A DNA stretch of 63,601 nt from Alphaproteobacteria bacterium (GTDB lineage Bacteria; Pseudomonadota; Alphaproteobacteria; Rhodobacterales; Rhodobacteraceae), in contig JAUIHM010000006.1 of the NCBI GenBank assembly GCA_030432315.1, forward strand, positions 1 to 63,601, read 5' to 3'. Under the pieces are notes generated by a model that saw nothing but the letters and a program-made list of their open reading frames with translations, ran no database searches and was not told the origin of the DNA. Positions 48,264-56,692 of this stretch are shown in pieces (the first letter of the stretch is position 1; each line of letters begins with the position of its first letter). The position numbers and the translations under genes were made by a program.

Positions 48264-49289
48264 ATGACGCAAAAGGTTTTGATTACCGGCGCCAACGGGC
48301 GGTTCGGCCAGGCAGCAACCCATGCTTTCCATGCTGCGGGTTGGCAGGTCCATGCTGCCACCCGTTCCGGCACGGCGCCCCACGTAGGCGGCGTGGTAAG
48401 CCATGCCGTTGACGTTACTGATCCGGTTGGGCTTGCACGCGCGTCGACTGGAATGGACGTGATTCTCCACGGCGCGAATCCTCCCTACACAGGCTGGAAG
48501 GACGCTCTTCCAAAATTCACCGACGCTCTCATCGCTGCCGCCCGTTCGAGCGGCGCGACCTTGCTGATCCCCGGCAATGTTTACAGTTATGGCAGGACCA
48601 TGCCGCCGGTCCTGACCTCCGACACTCCGCACCGCCCGGAAAGCCGGAAGGGCAAACTGCGCCGGGACATGGATGCAGCCCTGCGTGCCTCCGGGGTTCA
48701 GACGATAATTCTGCGTGCCGGCGATTTTCTTGAGCCGCGCGCCTCAAAGGTCTGGTTTGACATCGCCGTTGCCAGGGATCTCGGCGCCGGACGCATGACA
48801 TGGCCTGGTCCACCTGACCTGGCGCATGCCTGGGCGTGGCTTCCCGACATGGCCCGCGCGGCGGAGGGCTTGGCAGCGACTCGCGATACTCTTCCCGCGT
48901 ACATCGACGTGCCGTTTGCCGGCATGTCCGCGAGCGGGTCGCAGATGCGGGAAGGATTAGAACGCGCGCTTGGCCACGGTCTCAAGATCCGTCGGTTTCC
49001 GTGGCTGGCCCTGCGCCTCGGGGCGCCTCTTGTGCCGATGTGGCGTGAAATTCTGGAGATGAAATATCTCTGGGACGTACCCCATTCCCTTGATGGGGGG
49101 CTGCTGGCGGAACTGCTCCCGCAATTCACGCCGACACCGGAGGCGGAAATCTACCGCAGGCTGGCGGAGGTTTTTGCGCCCGGTATTTCAACATCGACCC
49201 AGACCAGCCTATGGGCGGACGCCGCCAGTGCCTCTGCGGCCAGGGTCTCGTCCGGCGCGGGCCAGAAAACCCCCGACCCGGTAACCTGA
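48264..49289 (+). CDS. NAD-dependent epimerase/dehydratase-like protein
   Basis: 341 residues from ATG at 48264 (RBS AGGGAT). Extended SDR with the Rossmann motif VLITGANGRFGQAATHAFHA, then DVILHGANPP, LLIPGNVYSYG (Tyr of YxxxK is atypical: YSYGRT) and a C-terminal domain like YwnB/sugar-epimerase relatives. The normal family end is near residue 290-300 (IYRRLAEVF); the last 40 or so codons run antisense into the next gene, a 139-nt convergent overlap. Likely target of the divergent LysR. Confidence 0.82.
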   Translation: MTQKVLITGANGRFGQAATHAFHAAGWQVHAATRSGTAPHVGGVVSHAVDVTDPVGLARASTGMDVILHGANPPYTGWKDALPKFTDALIAAARSSGATLLIPGNVYSYGRTMPPVLTSDTPHRPESRKGKLRRDMDAALRASGVQTIILRAGDFLEPRASKVWFDIAVARDLGAGRMTWPGPPDLAHAWAWLPDMARAAEGLAATRDTLPAYIDVPFAGMSASGSQMREGLERALGHGLKIRRFPWLALRLGAPLVPMWREILEMKYLWDVPHSLDGGLLAELLPQFTPTPEAEIYRRLAEVFAPGISTSTQTSLWADAASASAARVSSGAGQKTPDPVT

Positions 49290-50314
49290 AGTCCGGCGTC
49301 GGGGAGCACGTAGTCGACGCGCAGGTTGCCCGGGCCGTTCAGGTCCTTCCAATCGGCGGTGTCGAGTTCCGGCGGCGAGTCATGTTCCGGATTGGCCGCC
49401 AGCCTGCCGCCGGGACTTTGCGGCCTGACGTCCTGAAGCCGGTCATGCGACAGCAGCGCGAGTATCCCGTCAGCCAGACCAGCGCCGTCGACAGGGTCGA
49501 TGTTGAAATCGCCCATCAGGACGACGGGTGCGGCAGGTGCGGCGGCCTTTCTCCCCTGATCGTCCGTAAACGCGGTCCCGTCCAGATACTCCGCCCAAAA
49601 CAGCAACTCATCGTGGTTTCGCAACTGATTGAATCGCTCGGGTCCATCAAACAGCGGCGGGGTCGGATTTGCCGCCAACACATGAATCGTGATGCCTTCA
49701 CCGGTCTTCACCGGCACATCCCAATGGGATCGCGACGACAGGCGCAGGGCCACAGAAACTTCCGCACTAGGCCATGGAGTTCCCTCCGCAGTCGATGGCT
49801 GTTTGGCACCGGGCAGGTCGGACCAGAGGAGATGCTGAAACGTGCGCACCTGCTCCGCATCAATCGGATAGCGCGAAAGCAGTGCCATACCGCCGTGGCC
49901 GGGATACTTGCCCCAGCCCCAGGCGTCATTCCAGCCCATCAGCATTCCATCGTCATCGATATCCAGGCCCGACGGCTCTCCAGCGTTTACCGCTGCATTA
50001 AAGCTGTGTGGATAGTCCAGACCGTTTTCGCCGTTCCGAAGCAACGCGGCAAAGGCTGCGATCGCACGTCCGGTCAGATCATGATCGAACCGTGTCAGAA
50101 GCAGGACGTCCGGCCGGACTTCCTGAATTACGGCAATCGCACCTGCAAGCGCTGCGTCCGGTTCCCGTCCGAGATCACGCAACAGAACCCCGGCGCCGTC
50201 GCGGGACAAACCGGCATCATAGGTGGCAAAACGGATTTCTTCGGCCATGCCGGAAACGGCGGCAGCCATGACTGCCGCACCGAGAATCGCTGACAGGAAA
50301 CCGGAGCTTGCCAT
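49151..50314 (-). CDS. Endonuclease/exonuclease/phosphatase (EEP)-family exported protein
   Basis: 387 residues from ATG at 50314 with signal sequence MASSGFLSAILGAAVMAAAVSGMA; GTG 50320 is an alternative. EEP fold: VIQEVRPDVLLLTRFDHD, GGMALLSRYPID, VLMGDFNIDPVDG (Asp, Asn) and the end ASAHRLVWVDVEI (catalytic His). Probably a periplasmic phosphodiesterase or nuclease. Just downstream of leuD, an arrangement I also associate with Rhodobacterales leu loci. Its 3' end overlaps the epimerase by 139 nt. Confidence 0.87.
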   Translation of the reverse strand: MASSGFLSAILGAAVMAAAVSGMAEEIRFATYDAGLSRDGAGVLLRDLGREPDAALAGAIAVIQEVRPDVLLLTRFDHDLTGRAIAAFAALLRNGENGLDYPHSFNAAVNAGEPSGLDIDDDGMLMGWNDAWGWGKYPGHGGMALLSRYPIDAEQVRTFQHLLWSDLPGAKQPSTAEGTPWPSAEVSVALRLSSRSHWDVPVKTGEGITIHVLAANPTPPLFDGPERFNQLRNHDELLFWAEYLDGTAFTDDQGRKAAAPAAPVVLMGDFNIDPVDGAGLADGILALLSHDRLQDVRPQSPGGRLAANPEHDSPPELDTADWKDLNGPGNLRVDYVLPDAGLQVTGSGVFWPAPDETLAAEALAASAHRLVWVDVEIPGAKTSASLR

Positions 50315-50349
50315 GGGCACCAGGCTCTACGCCCATGGTTAATCTGAGG

Positions 50350-50964
50350 TTAAACCGCTTTCAGCCAGGGCGCTTCCGCCTCGTGCTTGGCTTCGAATGA
50401 ATCGATGGACGCGGCTTTTTCCATGGTCAGTCCGATATCGTCCAGACCGTTGAGCAGACAGTGTTTGCGGAAACTGTCGACCTCGAACTTTATCGAGCCG
50501 CCATCCGGTCCGGAAATGACCTGATTTTCCAGATCGACGGTAATCTTAGCGTTGGCTCCGCGCTCGGCATCGTCCATCAGCTTGTCGATGTCTTCCTGCG
50601 GCAAAACGATCGGAAGAATGCCGTTCTTGAAGCAGTTGTTGTAAAAAATGTCGGCGAAGGACGTCGAGATGACGCAGCGGATACCAAAGTCGAGCAGCGC
50701 CCAGGGCGCATGTTCCCGGCTCGAGCCACAGCCGAAATTGTCTCCGGCGATGATGATCTCCGCATTGCGGTAGGCCGGCTTGTTGAGCACGAAGCTCTCA
50801 ATTTCGTTGCCATTCTCGTCAAAACGCATTTCGTCGAACAGATTGGCACCCAGCCCGGAGCGCTTGATCGTCTTCAGAAACTGCTTCGGAATGATCATGT
50901 CGGTGTCGATGTTGATCAGCGGCATTGGAGCCGCCACGCCGGTCAGTTTGGTGAATTTTTCCAT
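50350..50964 (-). CDS. leuD: 3-isopropylmalate dehydratase small subunit
   Basis: 204 residues from ATG at 50964 (RBS GGAGAC). Aconitase swivelling domain: [20 protein letters not shown] and the [23 protein letters not shown] block, with Ser/Arg for substrate. Partner leuC is not within the window upstream of it; a CBS gene lies there instead. Isomerises 2- to 3-isopropylmalate with LeuC. Confidence 0.95.
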   Translation of the reverse strand: MEKFTKLTGVAAPMPLINIDTDMIIPKQFLKTIKRSGLGANLFDEMRFDENGNEIESFVLNKPAYRNAEIIIAGDNFGCGSSREHAPWALLDFGIRCVISTSFADIFYNNCFKNGILPIVLPQEDIDKLMDDAERGANAKITVDLENQVISGPDGGSIKFEVDSFRKHCLLNGLDDIGLTMEKAASIDSFEAKHEAEAPWLKAV

Positions 50965-51099
50965 AATCCGTCTCCTTTGTCCACCGAACCATCCGGGTCA
51001 TTCGTTCCGGTGAACTGCCCGGCTGCTCACTGGGCAGGGACGTACAACATCTGTGCCCCAAGGGGAAGAGACCGGATGGCCCGGCAGGACGCCTGCGGA

Positions 51100-51630
51100 T
51101 CAGCCGACGATCATCTGCCGCATCCGAAGCTGTTCGTACTCCAGCTCCTGCAGCCGGAATTTCACCACGTCGCCGATGGTAATGACGCCTGCAAGCCTGC
51201 CGTCCTCGATCACCGGCAGGTGTCTAAACCTGCCCTCTGTCATTCTGTGCAGCATTTCCAAGAGCGTCTCATCCGGCGAACATGTGACCGGATCCGGTGT
51301 CATTACTTCCGAGACCGAAAGATCCAGTGCCGCTGCCCCCGTCTCGGCAAGGCGGCGCACCACGTCACGTTCCGAAAGAATACCGACGAGATCCCCTTCG
51401 GAGGCAATCACGACCACCGCGCCGATATGATGTTCCTTGAGCAGCGTCAGCGCTTCGGTCACGCTGGCGCCGGGCCCCACCGAGAACACCCTCCGGCCCT
51501 TTTCCGCGAGGACGGTCGCAACGTTTGCGGCGTCCTTCGGGTCCTTTAGGGAAGACTCGGCAGTTTGGGTATAGGTCATTTTCTTTTCATGGTCAGCCTT
51601 GAGGGGAGGACGGTACGAACTCGGTGCCAT
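51100..51630 (-). CDS. CBS-domain-pair protein
   Basis: 176 residues from ATG at 51630, preceded by AGGAGA at 6 nt; this start is favoured over ATG 51579. Two CBS domains: VFSVGPGASVTEALTLLKEH with VGILSERDVVRRLAE, and VMTPDPVTCSPDETLLEML with LAGVITIGDVVKFRLQE. Such stand-alone Bateman modules bind adenosyl ligands and sense cell energy. Target unknown. Divergent from gabD. Confidence 0.92.
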   Translation of the reverse strand: MAPSSYRPPLKADHEKKMTYTQTAESSLKDPKDAANVATVLAEKGRRVFSVGPGASVTEALTLLKEHHIGAVVVIASEGDLVGILSERDVVRRLAETGAAALDLSVSEVMTPDPVTCSPDETLLEMLHRMTEGRFRHLPVIEDGRLAGVITIGDVVKFRLQELEYEQLRMRQMIVG

Positions 51631-51847
51631 GCAAATTCTCCTGTGTTCGAGGTCATCGCGCGGGTGCGGCCTGTGCCATCTCCGGAGGCAGTCTAGCGCG
51701 GTTTGCCTTCGTTGCCAGAAAAATCAATCCCTCGCGAACCAGGGAATAATCCTGTTCCTCGCGAAGAGGTCAAAGACAACCGGACGCAATGCGATTAGGA
51801 TGCGCCCCGACGGGACAGTCACCGGACGTTCAGAGGAGGCACTAGAC

Positions 51848-53326
51848 ATGTTGGACCAAACCGACCTGAGATCGATGCTTAAAGATCCGGATCTTCTGCG
51901 GGCACAGGCGTTCGTCGCAGGGGAATGGACGGATGCGGACAGCGGTGCCGTGTTCGAAGTGACGAACCCCGCGAGGGGAGATGTGGTCGGTACCGTGCCT
52001 GACCTTGGAGAGGCCGAAATCAACCGCGCGATTGACGCGGCCTACACGGCGCAGAAGGCCTGGGCCGCCCGGACCGGCAAGGAGCGCGCCGCGGTCCTGC
52101 GCCGGTGGTTCGACCTCATGGTCGAGAATGCCGACGATCTTGCCGCTATTCTCACGGCCGAAATGGGCAAGCCGCTGGCCGAGGCCAAGGGCGAAATCAT
52201 GTATGGCGCCAGTTTTATCGAATGGTTTGGCGAGGAGGCGAAACGCGTTTACGGAGAAACCATTCCCGGTCACCAGCCGGACAAGCGTATCGTCGTCATC
52301 AAGCAGCCCATCGGCGTTGCTGCATCCATCACTCCGTGGAATTTTCCCAATGCGATGATTGCCCGCAAGGCAGGCCCTGCGTTGGCGGTGGGCTGTGCCT
52401 TCGTCGCCAAACCGGCCGGAGAAACGCCGCTTTCCGCACTGGCCATGGCGGTTCTGGCAGAACGCGCGGGTCTGCCCAAAGGGGTTTTGAGTGTCGTTAC
52501 CTCGAAATCGAGTTCAAAGGTCGGTAAGCTGTTCTGCTCCAGCCCCAAGGTGCGCAAACTGACCTTCACCGGCTCCACCGAAGTCGGACGTATCCTGCTG
52601 GCCCAGGCGTCAGAGCAGGTGCTGAAGTGCTCGATGGAACTTGGCGGCAATGCGCCGTTCATCGTGTTTGACGACGCTGACGTTGATGCGGCGGTTCAGG
52701 GGGCACTGATCGCCAAGTTTCGCAACAACGGTCAGACCTGCGTCTGCGCCAATCGCATTTACGTCCAGTCCGGTATCGCTGAAGAGTTTGCACGAAAACT
52801 CGCCGACGCCATCAGTTCGGACCTCCATGTCGGTGACGGTTTTGAAAGAGGTATCAATACTGGACCGCTGATTACCGAATCCGCGGTGGAAAAGGTCGAA
52901 CAGCACATTGCGGATGCGACCGGAAAGGGTGCGAAGGTGCTGCTCGGCGGCAACCGTCACAGTCTGGGAGGCACGTTTTTTGAGCCTACCGTGCTCACCG
53001 GCGTCACCAGGGACATGCTGGTCGCCACCGACGAAACCTTCGGACCACTGGCACCAATTTTCACGTTCGATGACGAGGATGATGTGGTCGAGCAGGCGAA
53101 TGACACCATCTTCGGTTTGGCCGCCTACTTCTATGCCCGGGATCTTGGTCGGGTCTGGCGCGTGGCCGAGGCGCTGGAATATGGCATGGTAGGCATCAAT
53201 ACCGGCCTCATGGCTACGGAGGTAGCCCCGTTCGGAGGCGTCAAGCAGTCGGGTTTGGGTCGCGAAGGCTCACATCATGGTACGGAGGATTACCTGGAAA
53301 TGAAGTACCTCTGCATGAACATATGA
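51848..53326 (+). CDS. gabD: Succinate-semialdehyde dehydrogenase (NADP+)
   Basis: 492 residues from ATG at 51848 with GAGGAGG upstream. ALDH with GVAASITPWNFPNAMIARKA, Glu in CSMELGGNAPFIVFDDAD, nucleophile Cys in NNGQTCVCANRIYVQSG, and MGKPLAEAKGEI and GYEGKINTG-like wording of GabD (GINTGLMATEVAPFGGVKQS). Oxidises succinate semialdehyde to succinate. Its last codons overlap a short open frame (53323-53430) by 4 nt. Confidence 0.93.
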   Translation: MLDQTDLRSMLKDPDLLRAQAFVAGEWTDADSGAVFEVTNPARGDVVGTVPDLGEAEINRAIDAAYTAQKAWAARTGKERAAVLRRWFDLMVENADDLAAILTAEMGKPLAEAKGEIMYGASFIEWFGEEAKRVYGETIPGHQPDKRIVVIKQPIGVAASITPWNFPNAMIARKAGPALAVGCAFVAKPAGETPLSALAMAVLAERAGLPKGVLSVVTSKSSSKVGKLFCSSPKVRKLTFTGSTEVGRILLAQASEQVLKCSMELGGNAPFIVFDDADVDAAVQGALIAKFRNNGQTCVCANRIYVQSGIAEEFARKLADAISSDLHVGDGFERGINTGPLITESAVEKVEQHIADATGKGAKVLLGGNRHSLGGTFFEPTVLTGVTRDMLVATDETFGPLAPIFTFDDEDDVVEQANDTIFGLAAYFYARDLGRVWRVAEALEYGMVGINTGLMATEVAPFGGVKQSGLGREGSHHGTEDYLEMKYLCMNI

Positions 53327-53430
53327 TCGCAGATCCACAGCAGGATTTTTCGAACCTGACGGGTGGCCATTCGGAAAAGGGTGGCCAGCCAGGATCGGTA
53401 TGCCGGATTTCGGGCACTTGCTCGGAATGA
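53323..53430 (+). CDS. Candidate 35-aa peptide upstream of the YcaO gene
   Basis: ATG at 53323 overlaps the gabD stop (ATGA). The peptide starts MIADPQQDFSNL, has two Gly-Gly pairs (LTGGHSEKGGQPG) and ends GSVCRISGTCSE with two Cys and several Ser/Thr, the residues that YcaO enzymes of the azoline type modify. No clear ribosome-binding site; translation would depend on coupling to gabD. Resemblance to a precursor peptide is suggestive only; it may be chance. Confidence 0.3.
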   Translation: MIADPQQDFSNLTGGHSEKGGQPGSVCRISGTCSE

Positions 53431-53496
53431 TAGTCCGGTTCATTGCCCAGCCCCAAAAACGGACAGACGGGTAGCGAATTGGACAGACGGGTGGCC
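53358..53496 (+). repeat. Repeated GACGGGTGGCC-type elements upstream of YcaO-SARP
   Basis: Four copies on the plus strand: GACGGGTGGCC 53358-53368, AAAGGGTGGCC 53376-53386, GACGGGTAGC 53466-53475 and GACGGGTGGCC 53486-53496. The two downstream copies extend to a perfect 12-bp direct repeat GGACAGACGGGT (53461-53472, 53481-53492) with a 20-bp period, ending 36 nt before the YcaO start. The first pair is 18 bp apart. SARP regulators bind direct repeats about two helical turns apart, so this is a candidate operator. Confidence 0.55.
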
Positions 53497-53531
53497 GGAG
53501 CAGGGTCGCAGGAGTTGCGACGGGAGGTGGA

Positions 53532-54659
53532 ATGACGGCGGCGCAGTATTCGAATCCGGACGGAGTGGAGCGGCTCTGCTTCCGGCTCGGATCTGACGCT
53601 GCACCCGGGACGCCGCTCCGTGCATTGCTGTTGCGGTTGGATTGGGTGGCACCCCTGCCAAACTCCGCCGCACCGGGATTTGTCTACCTCGCCGGGGCGC
53701 TGCTGGGCGAAGCGGTGGGCGGGGGTGGCGCCACCCTGCTGGAAGCTTCCTGGAAACTTGCCGGTGAAGCGGCCGAAACCATCGCCAAACATTCCGTCCA
53801 ACCGTCATCCGGCTTGCCAGGTCTCCCGGCCGTCGACCGGACCTGGCAGCGCAACATGTCCGGTCCCAGGCTCGCGGCCCGTCGTCTACCGGATGAGGTG
53901 CCGATCTCGGTTCCCGCCTGTGCGGTCGCGGCTTCTGCTGACATTGCAGATTTTCTTGACCCGTCCGCGCCTCAAAGAAGTCTCGGCATGGCCGCAGGTG
54001 TGACAGTTGACGAGGCGCGGTGCGCCGGCCTGCTGGAACTGGTTGAGCGGGACGCGGTCGCCCGGTGGTGGCTGCATCAGCAACCGCCGCATTCGGTCGA
54101 CCTTCGGCATGCCGCTCCCGTGGCTGACCTGGTTGCGGCGCTGCGCAATGGTGCCGACGCGCCGCAGCGTGCCACCGGCCTGCTGCTGCTGGGATCACCA
54201 ACCGGAGTTCCCGTAGTGTGTGCCTTTTCGCTGGAACCGGACGGTCGGGGCCTGGCAGTGGGATTCCGTGCCGCATTCGATGTGGAATCCGCTGCCCGCG
54301 GCGCGGTGCTGGAAATGATGCAGATGGAGATTGCCCTTTTCCTTGCGCGTCACCGTAGCGCGAGAGGCGGCCGGACAGAGGGGGATTCCGCGGCGCTTGA
54401 GCGGGCTGCCCTCCGTGTCAGCGATCTGCCGGAATTCCGACCGCAACCTGCAATTGCAGCATCGGTCACCGTTCGCAGCCTGAACGATCTTCTGGACTCA
54501 CTTGCTGCGCAGGAAATGACAATTCTGGCAGCCGATCTCGCGGTATCGGTTGACGGCATTGCAGTAAGCAAGGTCTTCTGTGACCGGCTGATCCCGTTTC
54601 CGGCCGGAAACGACAGTTCCAAAACGCGCACTCTCGGGTCAACGGTACGCCTGCTTTGA
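53532..54659 (+). CDS. YcaO-like protein (SagD/TOMM cyclodehydratase type)
   Basis: 375 residues, ATG at 53532 after GGGAGGTGG. YcaO enzymes use ATP to activate backbone amides, forming azolines or thioamides. Seen here: LEASWKLAGEAAETIA (the KxxGExxE helix, about 75), SLGMAAGVTVDEA then GLLELVERDAVARWW (about 149-180), the typical SagD-like ERDAVA.WW, VPVVCAFSLEPDG, and LEMMQMEIAL (ExxQ, about 258). C-terminus has only a short IPFPAG, not the extended Pro-rich tail of TOMM cyclodehydratases. No fused or adjacent ocin-ThiF/C domain and no TfuA. Coupled to the SARP gene by a TTGA overlap. Confidence 0.82.
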   Translation: MTAAQYSNPDGVERLCFRLGSDAAPGTPLRALLLRLDWVAPLPNSAAPGFVYLAGALLGEAVGGGGATLLEASWKLAGEAAETIAKHSVQPSSGLPGLPAVDRTWQRNMSGPRLAARRLPDEVPISVPACAVAASADIADFLDPSAPQRSLGMAAGVTVDEARCAGLLELVERDAVARWWLHQQPPHSVDLRHAAPVADLVAALRNGADAPQRATGLLLLGSPTGVPVVCAFSLEPDGRGLAVGFRAAFDVESAARGAVLEMMQMEIALFLARHRSARGGRTEGDSAALERAALRVSDLPEFRPQPAIAASVTVRSLNDLLDSLAAQEMTILAADLAVSVDGIAVSKVFCDRLIPFPAGNDSSKTRTLGSTVRLL

Positions 54660-56611
54660 ATGAAACGCTGGAAAAACTCCCCGTCCGTATCTGGGTAACG
54701 GGGAACATGCGGCTTGAAATCGGCGGCACGTCGGTCGGCCTGTCGAGCCGAAAGTCGCTTGCGCTGTTGACCTATCTCGCACTGCAGCCCAATCAGCGCG
54801 AAAGCCGTGAGCGGATCTCTACCGTTCTCTGGAGCGATTCCGGTCCCGATCAGGCGCGCGGCGCCCTTAGGACGACGCTGCGACGCCTCAAACAGGATCT
54901 CGGACCGGCGGGCGACCTGATCGCAGCGGACCGCACCGAACTGCACCTCGCCCATCCGGTCGATCTCGACATGCTTGAGGCAATTCGGCAGGCGGAACAG
55001 GGTCGGGCCCCGGCCTTCCTGTCATCAGCAACCGGCGACATGACACGCTGCCTGTCGGACATCGAAGGACTCGATCCGGATTTTGATCTATGGATCGCTG
55101 TTCAGCGGGAGCGCCTCGGCGCGCGGCTGGTCACGGCACTGGAAAAGGCGATGCTGATCGCGTCGAACCCCATGGCGAAGCTGGCGATTGCCGAAGCGCT
55201 CGAACGTGCGGAGCCCACCCATGAGGGTGCCTGTCGCGCGGCCATGGAAGCTTACATGGAGATCGGAGACACGGCCCAGGCCATGCGTGCCTACGAGCGC
55301 CTGTGGAAACGTCTTGACGAGGAGCTGGATGTCGAACCCTCGGCCGCCACCCAGGACCTCTATGTTGCGATCAAGACCGGTACGGCACGGCCGGCGCTTG
55401 GTGGCGGACCTGCCGGGGTCGACGATGTCCTTGCGCCCATTGCCATCGTCGTGGAACCGGTGGAAGGACAGAAACTGTCCGGAGACTTCGATTTCTTCGG
55501 GACGGTGTTTCGCGACGAGATGATCGCTGCCCTGTCCCGGTTTCGGGAATGGCTGGTGATTGACGGGGATCAGACCCAGGGTTCACCGCCGGGCGCCTAT
55601 CGGGTCTATTCGCTCCGTGTGATGCTGCATCCGGTACAGGACAGTGTGGCGGTCGCTCTGAAGCTTGTGGATAGCCGCGACAGTCACATTGTCTGGGCCG
55701 ACCGCTATGCCGTGACCCTCGACGGAATCGCTGCCTTGCACCGGACCGCGCTGCGCCAGCTCGCGGTTGCTCTCAATGTTCACCTGTCGATGCCGCGCCT
55801 TCTCTCGGCGCGCGATATCGACAGTCCGATGGGCCGGAAGTACGAAAAGTGGATGCAGGCGCAGGCCCTCGCCAGTGAATGGCGGCCGACGAGTGAGGAA
55901 CGCGCCAACCGGCTGCTGGAGGAACTGATCGGTTCAATTCCCAATTTCGCTCCGGCGATGGTGGCGCTGGCGCAAAGCATCAACGCCCGTCCGATCATTT
56001 TTCCCGGTCAGCGCCATACGGCGGAGCAAATCGCCGAATGTCTTGATCTGACTGCCCGTGCGGTGAGCATCGATCCCCTCGATTCCCGTACCCACCTCGC
56101 CAGAGCCTGGGCGCACTCGCTGTCAGGCTCGCATTCGGCGGCGCTCAGCCACTTTGATCTCGCGCTGGATCTGAATGAGAACGATCCGTGGACCATTATT
56201 TCCGCCGGACTTGGCTTCGCCTTTGCCGGGGAGTCGTCCCGGGCATCCGGTCTCGTTGCCCAGGCGACCGCATTCGGAATGCGGCATTCGCGTGCCGCCC
56301 AAGGCTACATTGCGACCGCCTCGTATCTGACGGGACGGTATGCGACGACCGTGTCCGCCGCGGAAATTGCCGGCGATGCGATCATCAATCTTCCTGCGTG
56401 GCACGCCGCAAGTCTGATGCATCTGGGTGACCCTGTCGGCGCCGCCGCGGCGATGCGCCGGTTTTTTGAACTCAGCCGGGAAAACTGGACAAGACCCGAT
56501 GTCCCCGATGACACGGAAATCATCGACTGGTTCATGGGGTGCTTTCCGATCAAATCCGACGCCGTGAAAAGCGAACTCCGCAACAGGTTGACCGAGATTG
56601 CGACTCTGTGA
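54656..56611 (+). CDS. SARP-like regulator (wHTH-BTAD-TPR)
   Basis: 651 residues from TTG at 54656, overlapping the YcaO stop (54657-54659). Order: OmpR-type winged helix (about 8-98; RKSLALLTYLALQPNQRESR, WSDSGPDQARGALRTTLRRL), BTAD helices (about 105-240; EPTHEGACRAAMEAYMEIGD, ELDVEPSAATQDLY), a FlgO/adenylate-cyclase-like alpha-beta domain (about 258-375) and a C-terminal TPR-like array (about 385-650). No NB-ARC domain. SARPs activate secondary-metabolite genes in actinomycetes; this architecture occurs in proteobacteria too. Probably regulates the YcaO unit and perhaps the facing peroxidase. Confidence 0.88.
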   Translation: MNETLEKLPVRIWVTGNMRLEIGGTSVGLSSRKSLALLTYLALQPNQRESRERISTVLWSDSGPDQARGALRTTLRRLKQDLGPAGDLIAADRTELHLAHPVDLDMLEAIRQAEQGRAPAFLSSATGDMTRCLSDIEGLDPDFDLWIAVQRERLGARLVTALEKAMLIASNPMAKLAIAEALERAEPTHEGACRAAMEAYMEIGDTAQAMRAYERLWKRLDEELDVEPSAATQDLYVAIKTGTARPALGGGPAGVDDVLAPIAIVVEPVEGQKLSGDFDFFGTVFRDEMIAALSRFREWLVIDGDQTQGSPPGAYRVYSLRVMLHPVQDSVAVALKLVDSRDSHIVWADRYAVTLDGIAALHRTALRQLAVALNVHLSMPRLLSARDIDSPMGRKYEKWMQAQALASEWRPTSEERANRLLEELIGSIPNFAPAMVALAQSINARPIIFPGQRHTAEQIAECLDLTARAVSIDPLDSRTHLARAWAHSLSGSHSAALSHFDLALDLNENDPWTIISAGLGFAFAGESSRASGLVAQATAFGMRHSRAAQGYIATASYLTGRYATTVSAAEIAGDAIINLPAWHAASLMHLGDPVGAAAAMRRFFELSRENWTRPDVPDDTEIIDWFMGCFPIKSDAVKSELRNRLTEIATL

Positions 56612-56692
56612 CGCGGCCAGAACCCTCAGTTCATTCTCGATTCTGGCCGAACCGGACCCTGCCGGTCTGGACGGGAGCCGCCGCTGCACGGT

